A DNA stretch of 64,000 nucleotides, taken from NCBI RefSeq assembly GCF_001645105.1, contig NZ_LKEG01000015.1, positions 1 through 64,000 on the forward strand, read 5' to 3'. The DNA is from Pseudomonas marginalis. GTDB lineage: Bacteria; Pseudomonadota; Gammaproteobacteria; Pseudomonadales; Pseudomonadaceae. The notes under the pieces were generated by a model. The model made no database searches. It was not told the DNA's origin and saw only the letters and a list, made by a program, of their open reading frames with translations. Positions 47,149 through 56,946 of the stretch are shown one piece after another. Position 1 is the stretch's first letter. The number at the start of each line of letters is the position of its first letter. The position numbers and the translations under genes were made by a program.

Positions 47149-47185
47149 TAAAACCTCGTCTGCCCATCTCTGAACTTAGACACGC

Positions 47186-48610
47186 TTAGCGTTCCCGTAA
47201 ACTCTCACCCGCATACTGCTGCAACGGACTCAGGAAATAATCAATCACCTTCCGGCGATCCGTCTTCACTTCCACCGTCACCGACATTCCGGGAGACAAC
47301 GGCACTTTTTTCCCGTGGACAAGAATGGAGTCCTGCAACAAACGAATGCGGCTGCTGTAGATCAAGCCACGCTTCTCGTCTTCGATCGCATCGTTGGAAA
47401 CGCTGACTATTTCACCCTCGACCGTGCCGAACTTGGTGAAGGTAAAGGTTTCGACTTTCACCGTGGCAGGCTGGCCCTGGCGGACAAAACCGACGTCCTT
47501 GTTCTCCAGCATGGCCTCGACTTCCATCGGTTGGTCATTGGGCACGACCACCATCAGCGGCTGGGCCGCCGTCACCACGCCGCCCACGGTATGAATTGCC
47601 AGTTGCTGTACGGTGCCATCCACCGGCGCGGTCAGGCTCATCAGGTGATCGCGTTGTTCGGCCTTCTTGAGTTCTTGTGCCAACGCCGCCGCTTTCTGTT
47701 CTGATTGCTGTTGCAAATCGAGCATTGCCCGGCGGGTCTGGGCGAGGATGCCCTGGCGCCGCCGCTCGGCTTCCTTGCGGCTGGCATTGAGCTCAATCAC
47801 GCGCGCTTGCTGCACGGCCATGTCCCGCTCCTGGTCCAGCAGGGCCTGTTGTTTTTCCAGGTAGGCGTGGCGAGGCACGTATTGCTGGTCGAGCAACTCT
47901 CGATAGTCTTGGGCCAAGCGACGGGTGATCGGCAGTGTCTGTTGCACAGAAGCAACCATCGCCTTGGCCGATTGGATTTCCGCCGTGCGCTGCTCGACTT
48001 CGGCATCGACCTGGTCCAGGGAGCTGCGCAGTTCCAAGTATTGCCCCTGGAGCCAGCGTTGTGCGGCCATCACTTGCGGCGGATCCGCCTGAAGCAGGTA
48101 CGTGGCAAGTGAGCCGGGTTCCTTGCCACTTTGAATCGCCTCAAGCAACGCCGTGGCCCTGGCGCTGTCCACCTCGGCCGCCAGCAAGTCACTCTTGAGG
48201 CGATTGACGTCGGCGCTGGTCGCACTGGTGTCCAACTCCACCAGGACATCCCCGGCCTTGACCCATTGCCCGTCGTAGACCCGGATGGCTTTCACCACCG
48301 CCACTTCGCTCGGTTGGATGGTCTTGCTCTTGCCGCTTGCCACGACCTTGCCGCGCGCCGTGGCGACGACTTCGATTTCACCCACGCAGGCCCACAAAAG
48401 CGCCAGCGCGGCGAAGCCCATGATGGTCCATTGGATGTAACGTGGCGCCGGGTGAGCAGGTTGATCCTGCAAGGCGAGCGCGGCCGGCAGGAACTGGACT
48501 TCGTGGGCAAGCCGATTCGGCGTGTCCAACTGTTTACGATGGTGCCATGCCTGGCGCCAGGCAGTCCGATAGCGTCGCAACAACGCACGTGTTGCTGAGG
48601 GTTCGCTCAT
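47186..48610 (-). CDS. Type I secretion membrane-fusion protein (HlyD family)
   Basis: A 474-residue periplasmic adaptor. It has a cytoplasmic N-terminus, one membrane segment (YIQWTIMGFAALALLWACVG), a lipoyl-like region (VVKAIRVYDGQWVKAGDVLVELD), a long coiled coil (about 150-310), and a beta-barrel C-terminus (LSPGMSVTVEVKTDRRKVIDYFLSPL) with the HlyD signature. It connects the ABC transporter to TolC. It starts six bases after the ABC transporter gene. Confidence 0.95.
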   Translation of the reverse strand: MSEPSATRALLRRYRTAWRQAWHHRKQLDTPNRLAHEVQFLPAALALQDQPAHPAPRYIQWTIMGFAALALLWACVGEIEVVATARGKVVASGKSKTIQPSEVAVVKAIRVYDGQWVKAGDVLVELDTSATSADVNRLKSDLLAAEVDSARATALLEAIQSGKEPGSLATYLLQADPPQVMAAQRWLQGQYLELRSSLDQVDAEVEQRTAEIQSAKAMVASVQQTLPITRRLAQDYRELLDQQYVPRHAYLEKQQALLDQERDMAVQQARVIELNASRKEAERRRQGILAQTRRAMLDLQQQSEQKAAALAQELKKAEQRDHLMSLTAPVDGTVQQLAIHTVGGVVTAAQPLMVVVPNDQPMEVEAMLENKDVGFVRQGQPATVKVETFTFTKFGTVEGEIVSVSNDAIEDEKRGLIYSSRIRLLQDSILVHGKKVPLSPGMSVTVEVKTDRRKVIDYFLSPLQQYAGESLRER

Positions 48611-48615
48611 GGCAA

Positions 48616-50757
48616 CTATCCTTGTTGCAAACGGTGCAAGCGAGAATAGTGTCCCGCTTGATGGGCAAGGAGCTCGTGGTGAGTTCCCTGTTCGACGATC
48701 TGTCCCCGATCCATGACGACAATCCGGTTGGCATCGCGCACCGCCGAAAGCCGGTGGGCGATGATGATCACAGTTCGCCCCTTGCAGATGGCCTGCATGT
48801 TCTGCTGGATGATCCGCTCCGACTCGTAGTCCAGCGCACTGGTCGCTTCATCGAAAATCAGGATTCGCGGGTTGCCGATCAATGCTCGGGCGATCGCTAC
48901 GCGCTGACGTTGTCCGCCAGACAACGAAGCGCCGTGCTCACCGACCACCGTGTCGTAGCCCTCGGGCAACTCAAGAATGAAGTCATGGGCCCCGGCCATT
49001 TTCGCCGCTTGCATGACCGCTTCCAGAGGCGCGCCAGGATCGGTCAATGCGATGTTCTCGCGGATGCTGCGGGCGAACAGCATGTTGTCCTGCAACACCA
49101 CGCCGATCTGTCGGCGCAGTGAAGAAACATCGGCCAACGCCAGGTCCATGCCATCGACTAGGACACGGCCGCGCTCCGGGACAAAGAGACGCTGCAGCAG
49201 GCGGGTCAGTGTGCTTTTGCCGGAGCCGGAGCGTCCGACGATGCCGATCACCTCTCCAGCGCCTATTTCCAGGCTAACGCTGCGCAGCACCTCGGAACCA
49301 TCGGGGCGATAACGGAAATGCACCTGGTCGAATTCAATCCGGCCCTTCAATGCAGGCAATGCACTGCGGGTCGCCTGGGACATCTCGGTCCGGGTATTGA
49401 GAATATCCCCCAGGCGTTGGACCGAAACACCGGTCTGCTGGAAATTGGTCCACAGTTGAGCCAGGCGCATGATCGGTTGCGCGACTCGGCCCGCGAGCAT
49501 GTTGAAGGCAATCAATTGGCCCACCGACAGTTGCCCGTCAATCACCAGCCGGGCGCCGAGCCACAATGTCGCGACAGTGACCAATTTGCCGATCAGGGAC
49601 ACACTTTCATTGGCGATCGTGGACAAGGTCTGGGTCTTGAAACCCGCACTGACGTAGGCCGCCAGCTGGTTGTCCCATTTGCGGGTGATCTGGGGTTCGA
49701 CCGCCATGGATTTCAATGTATCGATGCCGTTGACCGTCTCCACCAGAAAGGCCTGGTTCTCGGCGCCACGGGCGAAGCTTTCGTTCAATCGGGCGCGCAG
49801 CACCGGCGTAACCAACAGGGAAACCACGATGTACAACGGCAGTGACAGCAGCACTATCAGCGTCAACCAACCGCTGTAGAAAAACATCACGGCGATGAAC
49901 ACCACCGAAAACAGGACATCCAGCACCAACGTAATGGTGTTGCCGGTGAGAAAGCTGCGGATGTTCTCGAGTTCACGAACCCGAGCGACCGAGTCGCCAA
50001 CCCGTCGCGCCTGGAAATAGGAGAGAGGAAGCGTCACCAGGTGCCGGAATAACTTGGAGCCTAATTCAACATCGATGCGACTGGCTGTATGAGCGAACAC
50101 ATAACTGCGTAGCCCACTCAAGACCGTTTCGAACAGCATGATGCCCAGCAGACCAATGGCAATCACATCCAGCGTGGTGAGCCCGTGGTGCACCAGCACC
50201 TTGTCCATGACGACCTGGAAGAAAAGCGGGGTCAATAACGAGAATATCTGCAGGACGAAAGAAACCAGCAGTACTTCACCCAGTAGCTTTCGATATTTGA
50301 CGATGGCGGGGATAAACCAGGTGAAATCGAACTTGGACAGCTCCCCTGCCAACGACGACTGGGACCGTATGAGGATCAACTCGCCGCCCCAGCGCGCCTG
50401 AAGCTGTTCGGCGCTGAGCATCTCGGGGCGCTGGGATCGGGGGTCATGAATCAGGATTTTTTCCTGGTCCATACGGGCAATGATGAAAAATCCGCCGTCA
50501 CTGGCGCAGGCAATCGCAGGCAAGGGCGTTTGCCCGAGCCGTTCGAACGTGGTGCGGATAGCCTTGGCCTTGAGGTCAACCTGACGCGTGGCCAGCAGTA
50601 TTTCGGCTTTGCCGAACAACTGCCCTTCAGCCACGTATTCGTGGGTAAGCTGTTCTGGTGAAACGGCAACGTTGTGAAAACGAGCCAACATGGCCAGACA
50701 GGCCAGCCCGGTGTCCAGCGCCGCCGATGGCCCTGGAGAAGTACCTTGTTCTTGCAT
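48616..50757 (-). CDS. Type I secretion ABC transporter/permease (HlyB family)
   Basis: A 713-residue exporter. Residues 1-130 are a C39-like domain in which the peptidase Cys is replaced (DTG instead of DCG), as in HlyB, so it binds rather than cleaves the cargo. Membrane segments cover about 150-420. The ATPase has Walker A GRSGSGKST, signature LSGGQRQRVAIARAL and Walker B ILIFDEATSALD. The ATG at 50757 follows GGAAG by five bases; an ATG four codons upstream is possible. The cargo is presumably the adjacent RTX protein. Confidence 0.94.
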   Translation of the reverse strand: MQEQGTSPGPSAALDTGLACLAMLARFHNVAVSPEQLTHEYVAEGQLFGKAEILLATRQVDLKAKAIRTTFERLGQTPLPAIACASDGGFFIIARMDQEKILIHDPRSQRPEMLSAEQLQARWGGELILIRSQSSLAGELSKFDFTWFIPAIVKYRKLLGEVLLVSFVLQIFSLLTPLFFQVVMDKVLVHHGLTTLDVIAIGLLGIMLFETVLSGLRSYVFAHTASRIDVELGSKLFRHLVTLPLSYFQARRVGDSVARVRELENIRSFLTGNTITLVLDVLFSVVFIAVMFFYSGWLTLIVLLSLPLYIVVSLLVTPVLRARLNESFARGAENQAFLVETVNGIDTLKSMAVEPQITRKWDNQLAAYVSAGFKTQTLSTIANESVSLIGKLVTVATLWLGARLVIDGQLSVGQLIAFNMLAGRVAQPIMRLAQLWTNFQQTGVSVQRLGDILNTRTEMSQATRSALPALKGRIEFDQVHFRYRPDGSEVLRSVSLEIGAGEVIGIVGRSGSGKSTLTRLLQRLFVPERGRVLVDGMDLALADVSSLRRQIGVVLQDNMLFARSIRENIALTDPGAPLEAVMQAAKMAGAHDFILELPEGYDTVVGEHGASLSGGQRQRVAIARALIGNPRILIFDEATSALDYESERIIQQNMQAICKGRTVIIIAHRLSAVRDANRIVVMDRGQIVEQGTHHELLAHQAGHYSRLHRLQQG

Positions 50758-50927
50758 AAACGCTTCCATGCGGAAAATTCATTAGCGAGCCCCTATGACT
50801 TCCTTGGGTGGGGCACGATGTTCCGCTTGGCGCCAAGGCCCGAGGCAAGAACGATATCAAAACAACATTATTCGAATTGTCGATCTCTGTCGACTAGGAC
50901 CCGACTTCTAACGCCTGTACCAGAGCC

Positions 50928-52322
50928 TTACATCAGATCAGGGGGAAGAAAATCACGCTGCGGCTGGTAGTCGGCCTTCAGATATTGGGCAAGCTCTTGC
51001 AGGTCGTTGGCACTCAACGTGCCGGCGGCCTGTTTCAACCGCAGGGTATTGAGAATGTAGTCGTAACGTGCGTCGTTGTAATCACGTACAGACCTGAAGA
51101 GTTGACGTTGGGAATTGAGGACGTCGACGGTGTTACGGGTTCCGACATCCGCGCCGACTTTGGACGCTTTCAAGGATTTCTGGCTCGACAGGATCGTCTG
51201 CCTTCGGGCTTTTATCTGTTGGATGTCCGAGTTGACGGCGCGGAAATAGTTACGGGTATTGAGGACCACTTCCCGGCGCTGGCTTTCTCTCAACTCCTCG
51301 CTTTGCGTCAGCCGCTGATAGGCCTCATGCGATTGGGAACTGACGCGCCCCCCGCTATAGAGCGGAACAGTCACTTCCACGGCGACACTGCTCTGGGCAA
51401 CATTGCCACGATACCCATCCCGACCAAAGTCAGTCGGGTTGCTGTAGCCAAAACTGTCATTATCGCCCTTGCGATAAGAAGCCACCGCGTCGACCGTTGG
51501 CGCATGCCCGGATTGACGCTGACGCACGCGTTCTTCGGCGGCCTCGACGGCATAGTTGCTCGCCAACAGCATCAGGTTCTGCTCGACAGCGCCTTCCACC
51601 CACGACTTCGTATCATTGGGCATCGGCGCCAGCACTGGCAACCGATGTTGCATGCCCTCGATACTGGCGTATTGCTGGTTGGTCAAATTCACCAGTTGCT
51701 CGAAAGCGTCTTCGACCTTGCGCTGCGCCAGTTGGCGATTGGCTTGGGCATTATCGAAAGCAGACTCAGCATCCAGGACATCCGTGATGCTCGACAGTCC
51801 ACCCTTCAAACGTGCTTGCGCCTGATCCATCTGCTGCTTGAGCGCGGTCTCCTCAGCTTCCGATGCCGCCAGCTCATCCGTGGCACGCAATGTTTCAAAA
51901 TAGGCCTCCGCCGTCTGCAGAATGAGTGCTTGCTCTTTGGCCGACAATTCCAGCGCCGCCTGCACAATGCTGGCCTTGGCAGCCTTGAATTCATACCAGA
52001 ATGCTGCGTTGACCAAGGGTTGTTTCAGGTTGGCCTGAATCGTATTGCCGCTGCGCACTCGTTCAAGCCCTGGCTCGTCACGCGACAGGCGAGTGGCTTC
52101 AAACGTAGCGCCGGTGCTGATCATCGGTAATAGATTGGCCCGTGCCTGCGGCACCAGTTCTAGTTGCGCAGCGTAATCGGCACGGGCTGCAGCCAGATCG
52201 GAGTTATGCGAAACAGCCTGACGATAGACCGCCATCAGCTCGGCCCGCTCAGCTGTCGGCGCGGAAAATACGAACGAAGGGAACAGACAGGCGAACAACA
52301 GAATGTGTTGAGCGCGACTCAT
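50928..52322 (-). CDS. Type I secretion outer membrane protein (TolC family)
   Basis: A 464-residue outer-membrane channel subunit. The signal peptide runs SRAQHILLFACLFPSFVFSA. Two OEP repeats follow, with LKQPLVNAAFWYEFKAAKA, DVLDAESAFDNAQANRQLAQRKVEDAF and GTRNTVDVLNSQRQLFRSVRDYNDARYDYI. The ATG at 52322 has AAGGA seven bases upstream. It is the first gene of the secretion operon; a 170-base gap before the ABC gene could hold a second promoter. Confidence 0.95.
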   Translation of the reverse strand: MSRAQHILLFACLFPSFVFSAPTAERAELMAVYRQAVSHNSDLAAARADYAAQLELVPQARANLLPMISTGATFEATRLSRDEPGLERVRSGNTIQANLKQPLVNAAFWYEFKAAKASIVQAALELSAKEQALILQTAEAYFETLRATDELAASEAEETALKQQMDQAQARLKGGLSSITDVLDAESAFDNAQANRQLAQRKVEDAFEQLVNLTNQQYASIEGMQHRLPVLAPMPNDTKSWVEGAVEQNLMLLASNYAVEAAEERVRQRQSGHAPTVDAVASYRKGDNDSFGYSNPTDFGRDGYRGNVAQSSVAVEVTVPLYSGGRVSSQSHEAYQRLTQSEELRESQRREVVLNTRNYFRAVNSDIQQIKARRQTILSSQKSLKASKVGADVGTRNTVDVLNSQRQLFRSVRDYNDARYDYILNTLRLKQAAGTLSANDLQELAQYLKADYQPQRDFLPPDLM

Positions 52323-52825
52323 GAACAAATCCTTTTGAATGACGCGAAAGCAGCGGAAAATCGGCAGCTGCCCCGATGGGGCGCCGAAATTAAGATAGAC
52401 CGCGTCGAAGGTCAAGCACTCAAGCCTGAGTGACAAAATGGAGATGTGATTCCGCTTGCCGAGGAAGTCGTAAAGCTAGTGAAGAGCTTAGAGCGAGGAG
52501 AGAGCCCGTTTCTATTTCCAGGTCAGGGCAAGTCAGGAGTCATGCACGCAAACGCTAGCGAAGTCCGGGCGACTAAACCCGTTCACGGAATAGGCAGTGA
52601 CAAACCGCAGCCTAGTCGCGGGATTTTGCTGGCGCAAGCGGCTGGGATTCTCTAGGAAACGTCCTGCAAATGAAAGGGATCGGTACTGCTGGCCATGCAA
52701 GCATTGTCTCCTATGAGTTGACTGTATTACCTATTTCACCCGATTTATCCCTCGCCACCCACCCATTAATCTATGCCCATGTTGAACGCAACGCCCTTCC
52801 CTACTTAAACAAAAAGGATTCAACC
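52323..52825. other. Intergenic region at the island edge
   Basis: This 503-base gap separates the divergent tolC-like and ycaC-like genes. It holds the integrase remnant at 52446-52556 and otherwise no coding sequence. The secretion operon promoter should lie in 52323-52445, but no clear -35/-10 pair or Fur-type site was seen. Confidence 0.6.
52446..52556 (+). pseudogene. Second P4-type integrase remnant
   Basis: The frame reads VIPLAEEVVKLVKS then FLFPGQGKSGVMHANA, the same segment as in the remnant at 36004-36444. The first 29 bases (52449-52477) are identical to 36097-36125. The last 46 bases differ at five positions, and the middle is diverged with a one-codon gap. No catalytic residues remain. 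Confidence 0.85.
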
Positions 52826-53458
52826 ATGAGCACTGCAACCTACAACCGCTTGAACAAAGACGACGCCATCGTTCTGCTGGTCGACCACCAAACCGGCCTG
52901 ATCTCCCTGGTCCAGGACTTCTCGCCCAACGAGTTCAAGAACAACGTGCTCGCCCTGGCCGACCTGGCCAAGTTTTTCAACCTGCCGACGATCCTCACCA
53001 CCAGCTTCGAGCAAGGCCCCAACGGCCCGCTGGTACCGGAGCTGAAAGAGATGTTCCCGGATGCGCCGTACATCGCGCGCCCTGGTCAGATCAATGCGTG
53101 GGACAACGAAGACTTCGTCAAGGCGATCAAGGCCACCGGCCGTAAGCAGATCATCATTGCCGGCGTGGTCACGGATGTGTGCGTAGCGTTCCCGACGTTG
53201 TCGGCGCTGGCGGAGGGGTTTGACGTATTTGTGGTGACCGATGCGTCGGGCACCTTCAACACCACGGTGCAGCAGGCGGCGTGGAGCCGGATGACGCAAG
53301 CCGGTGCGCAGTTGATGAACTGGTTTTCGGTAGCGTGTGAGTTGCAGGGCGACTGGCGCAACGATATCGAAGGCCTGGGGAATCTGTTGTCGCAACGTAT
53401 TCCCAACTATCGCAACTTGATGAATGGTTATTCGGCGTTGACGGCTCGCAAGGACTAA
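52826..53458 (+). CDS. Isochorismatase-family hydrolase (YcaC-like)
   Basis: A 210-residue cysteine hydrolase of the isochorismatase superfamily. The catalytic Asp is in VLLVDHQTGL and the nucleophile Cys in IAGVVTDVCVAFPTLSALAEGF, both as in YcaC. AAAGGATT precedes the ATG at 52826. The substrate is not known for this group. It is convergent with the histidine kinase gene, with a terminator between. Confidence 0.92.
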   Translation: MSTATYNRLNKDDAIVLLVDHQTGLISLVQDFSPNEFKNNVLALADLAKFFNLPTILTTSFEQGPNGPLVPELKEMFPDAPYIARPGQINAWDNEDFVKAIKATGRKQIIIAGVVTDVCVAFPTLSALAEGFDVFVVTDASGTFNTTVQQAAWSRMTQAGAQLMNWFSVACELQGDWRNDIEGLGNLLSQRIPNYRNLMNGYSALTARKD

Positions 53459-53475
53459 GCAAACCGCTGCATACC

Positions 53476-53501
53476 AAAGCCTGCCCTTAAAAGCAGGCTT
53501 T
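53476..53501. terminator. Bidirectional terminator
   Basis: AAAGCCTGC and GCAGGCTTT form a 9-bp stem around an 8-base loop between the convergent YcaC-like and histidine kinase genes. Confidence 0.85.
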
Positions 53502-53508
53502 CGGCGTT

Positions 53509-54828
53509 TCAGCCGACGGGCAGGTTGGCGTCGATACGGCCAAGGGCACGCAGATAGAGGTTCATCGTGGTGCCGGCGCCTGGGGCGGTTTGCACTTTGA
53601 CCGTGCCTCCCGCGCGTTGGGCGAACTCCAATACCTGGGACAACCCAAGGCCGGTGCCTTTGCCCGCGCATTTGGTGGTGAAGAACGGCTCGAAGACCTG
53701 GGCAGCCAGTTCCTCGTGCATACCGGGGCCGTTGTCGGTGATGCTAAGCAGCAGGTAATTACCCGCAGCCAGCGCTTCGTCCTGCTCGACGCTGACCAGC
53801 CGTGAACGGATGTGCACGCGGCCATTGCCGCCCAGGGCATCGCGGGCGTTGGCCAGCAGGTTGATCACCGCGGCGCTCAATTGTGCCTCTTCGCACAATA
53901 CACCGGTGCCGGCAGCCGCCAGGTCGAGGGACAGTTCGACCCCGTCCGAGACCGTCCGCAGCAACACGTCACGCATGCTTTCAAGGCGCTCATTGACGTC
54001 GATGCACATCAAGTTGGGGCTGTCGTGACGCACGCTGGTCAGCAGGTGATTGACCAGCAAACGGCCTTGATCCACCGCTTGCAGGCCGGCATCGCTGAAG
54101 CGCTCGACGTCGTCCGGGCGGCGCGCGCGCAATCGCACCATCTGCAAGCTGGCACTCAACGCTTGCAGGAGGTTGTTGAAGTCGTGGGCGATGCTGGCCG
54201 CCACCATGCCAAGCGACGAAACCCGCTTGGCATGGTGCATGAACTGTTCGGCCTGGCGCCCCAGCGCCTGCGCTTGAGCAAGTTCGTGTTCGAGGTGCCG
54301 GGCACGCAATTCCCGCTGTTCACTGAGCAGACGCAGTTGCAGCAACGAGGCGGTTTGCCGGGCCAGCGCCAACAAGGCATTGTGTTGCGCGACCGTCAGC
54401 GTGCGGGCCCGGGTATCGATGACACAGACCGTGCCCAGTGCAAAACCACGATCATCGCGAATCGGTGCGCCCGCGTAAAAGCGGATATACGGCGGCCCCA
54501 ACACCAGCGCGCTGTGTTCGAAACGCGCGTCCAGGGCGGCGTCCTCGACCACCAGCACCTCATCGGGAGACAGGATGGCGTGCGCGCAAAACGCCAGGTC
54601 GCGGTGCGTCTCACGAACGTCGAGGCCGATACAGGCCTTGAACCACTGGCGCTCCTTGTCCACCAGCGATACCAACGCAATCGGTACGTCGCACAGGTTG
54701 GTTGCCAGCAACACAATGTCATCAAAACCAGGTTCAGGTGCGCTGTCCAGGATGCCCAGATGTTCCAGGGACCGGAGGCGCTCCTGCTCGTTGGCGGGGA
54801 GCGGGGCAGGAAGATGAGGCATCTGCAT
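53509..54828 (-). CDS. GAF-domain sensor histidine kinase
   Basis: A 439-residue cytosolic kinase without membrane segments. Residues about 25-170 are a GAF domain (VPIALVSLVDKERQWFKACIGL). A short coil is followed by the phosphoacceptor His215 in ASIAHDFNNLLQAL and a HATPase domain with N box (INLLANARDAL), DNGPGM and GKGTGLGLS. There is no receiver domain or adjacent response regulator gene, so its partner lies elsewhere. Confidence 0.9.
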   Translation of the reverse strand: MQMPHLPAPLPANEQERLRSLEHLGILDSAPEPGFDDIVLLATNLCDVPIALVSLVDKERQWFKACIGLDVRETHRDLAFCAHAILSPDEVLVVEDAALDARFEHSALVLGPPYIRFYAGAPIRDDRGFALGTVCVIDTRARTLTVAQHNALLALARQTASLLQLRLLSEQRELRARHLEHELAQAQALGRQAEQFMHHAKRVSSLGMVAASIAHDFNNLLQALSASLQMVRLRARRPDDVERFSDAGLQAVDQGRLLVNHLLTSVRHDSPNLMCIDVNERLESMRDVLLRTVSDGVELSLDLAAAGTGVLCEEAQLSAAVINLLANARDALGGNGRVHIRSRLVSVEQDEALAAGNYLLLSITDNGPGMHEELAAQVFEPFFTTKCAGKGTGLGLSQVLEFAQRAGGTVKVQTAPGAGTTMNLYLRALGRIDANLPVG

Positions 54829-55007
54829 ACGTCGCGGTCGGGTCCAGGGAAAAGAATGATGCTCGGCGAAGCACGGCGCAGCAAGGTAAATGAAGAGAAC
54901 CTTATTTCCGTGCCTCAGTCAGGCAGCCTTCGAAGGTTAGTTGTGTTTTTTTGGCGCTCCGGCGGTAAACGGTGTGAATGAAGCCGTTGCTTAGAAGCAC
55001 TGAGCGA

Positions 55008-56090
55008 TTATTCGTTCCCAGCCTGGATGGGTGACTCTTTCTCTTGAACGGGAGCACCGTCACCGGCCAACTCACGCTCGATCTGTTCAATAGTCGGCAG
55101 GCTGGTTTGCAGTTCCGCCGGCAACGACTCGACCCGTTGATATTCAGCCACACCGATTGGCCGAGTGTGATCACGCAGAGCGTATTCGGCGACGACTTTA
55201 TTTTTGCTCTTGCACAGCAGCAGGCCGATGGTGGGACCGTCCTGTGGGTGCCGGAACTGGGCATCCACGGCCGCGAGGTAAAAACTCAATTGCCCCAGAT
55301 GCTCAGGCTTGAACCTGCCGGCCTTGAGTTCGATCACCACGTAGCAGCGCAACTTCAGGTGATAGAACAGCAGGTCGACAAAGAACTCGTCACCGCCTAC
55401 ATCCAGGCGCATTTGTCGGCCGACAAAGGCAAAGCCCGCACCCAGCTCCAACAGAAAATCGGTGACGTGCTTGATCAAGGCGCTCTCGATATCACGCTCA
55501 TGCGCATCCGCAGTCAGGCTGAGAAAATCAAAGCGATAAGGATCTTTGAGGGACTCGCGCGCCAGATCGGATTGAGGCTTGGGCAGATGGCTCTCGAAAT
55601 TGCTCACGCCATTGCCGCTGCGCTCCAGCAGGCGGGCCTCAATCTGGATGACCAGCACATTGCGCGACCAGTTGTACTTGATTGCCTGGGAGGCGTACCA
55701 GCGGCGGGTTTCGGGACCGGGGAGTTTGTCCAGCAGGACTAAATTATGCCCCCAGGGCAATTGTGCAGCAGCTTGTTGCACAAACTCCACATCTGGCCAA
55801 GCCTCCGCAAAAGCGCGCATGTACTTGAGATTACGCGGTGAAAACCCCCTCATCTCCGGGAAGGCGGCCCGCAGATCCTGCGCAAGGCGCTCAATAACCT
55901 TGGCGCCCCAGCCCTGCTTCGCTTGGCGGGTCAGGATATCGTTGCCGATCTGCCAGTAAAGCAGCACCAACTCGCGGTTTACCGCCAGCGTAGCGCGCTG
56001 CTGAGCGGTATGAATGCGACTTTTGAGATCGACCAGCCAATCGTGGTAACCCTCGGGGGCCGTGGTCACACCAATCGATCTCTCTTTCAT
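55008..56090 (-). CDS. DUF1016 PDDEXK nuclease-domain protein (YhcG family)
   Basis: A 360-residue protein. The N-terminal DUF1016 region contains LYWQIGNDILTRQAKQGWGAKVIERLAQDLR and FSPRNLKYMRAFAEAWP. The C-terminal nuclease-like domain shows a PD-(D/E)XK core: Asp239 (FFVDLLFY) and Glu254-x-Lys256 (VVIELKAGRF). The family is often found on islands and in defence contexts, but no partner restriction or toxin gene is adjacent. Function is unknown. Confidence 0.88.
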   Translation of the reverse strand: MKERSIGVTTAPEGYHDWLVDLKSRIHTAQQRATLAVNRELVLLYWQIGNDILTRQAKQGWGAKVIERLAQDLRAAFPEMRGFSPRNLKYMRAFAEAWPDVEFVQQAAAQLPWGHNLVLLDKLPGPETRRWYASQAIKYNWSRNVLVIQIEARLLERSGNGVSNFESHLPKPQSDLARESLKDPYRFDFLSLTADAHERDIESALIKHVTDFLLELGAGFAFVGRQMRLDVGGDEFFVDLLFYHLKLRCYVVIELKAGRFKPEHLGQLSFYLAAVDAQFRHPQDGPTIGLLLCKSKNKVVAEYALRDHTRPIGVAEYQRVESLPAELQTSLPTIEQIERELAGDGAPVQEKESPIQAGNE

Positions 56091-56301
56091 GCCTGGCTCA
56101 CTCTCGTATTAGCAACGGGAGGAAGCCTAGCCAGGGGATTTTGCTCTCACAAGCGCTGGAACCCGCATCAGGAAGGCGCTTGCGAAGGACTCGGAATCGT
56201 CCTACTGGCAATTAAAAATCGTCCCCTCTCGGCGTCAAATCTTGACTCTCCCCTATACGGCAGCCCCTACCCTGAGCCTCTTTTTTTCCAGGACACTCTC
56301 C

Positions 56302-56946
56302 GTGGCTCATCGCACCCTGCTCATCCTCGGCCACCCCTCCAGCACCAGTTTCTGTTCGGCCCTCGCAGACACCTGCACCCAATCGGCGAAAAACGCCGGC
56401 CATGAGGTACGTGTGCTACGCCTGGGTGAAATCGCTTTCGACCCGGTGCTTCACAGCGGCTACAGCGACATTCAAGCCTTGGAGCCCGATTTGCTCAGCG
56501 CCCAGTCCGACATCCTCTGGGCGACTCATCTGGTATTTGTTTTTCCGATCTGGTGGGGCGGTATCCCGGCGTTGATGAAGGGTTTCCTCGACCGCATCTT
56601 CCTGCCCGGTTTTGCCTTCAAATACCGAGCGGGCAAGGCATTCCCTGACAAACTGCTGCAAGGACGCACCGCGCACTTGTTAGTGACCCTGGACACGCCC
56701 CCGTGGTATTACCGCTGGGTCTATCGCATGCCGGGCATTCACCAGATGCGTGCGACTACGCTGGCGTTTTGCGGTATCAAGCCAATCAAGACCTTGATGT
56801 TCGGGCCGATACTGGGGTCTACACCCGCGCAGCGGGCGAAGTGGCTGAAGCAAGCCGGCGGACTATTTGAAAAAGGGAGTTTTCATGTACATCGGCAAAG
56901 CCGCGCAGTTGGCGGGCACCACCATCAAGGCGATTCGTCACTATGA
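56302..56946 (+). CDS. NAD(P)H-dependent flavodoxin-fold oxidoreductase
   Basis: A 214-residue NQO/YwrO-type protein. It begins AHRTLLILGHPSSTSFCSAL (FMN phosphate loop); FVFPIWWGGIPALMKGFLDRIFLPGFAF is the family signature. The GTG at 56302 has AGGA eight bases upstream. Its 3' end overlaps the merR-like gene by 62 bases, so the two form one transcript. It probably reduces quinones or electrophiles. Confidence 0.88.
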   Translation: MAHRTLLILGHPSSTSFCSALADTCTQSAKNAGHEVRVLRLGEIAFDPVLHSGYSDIQALEPDLLSAQSDILWATHLVFVFPIWWGGIPALMKGFLDRIFLPGFAFKYRAGKAFPDKLLQGRTAHLLVTLDTPPWYYRWVYRMPGIHQMRATTLAFCGIKPIKTLMFGPILGSTPAQRAKWLKQAGGLFEKGSFHVHRQSRAVGGHHHQGDSSL

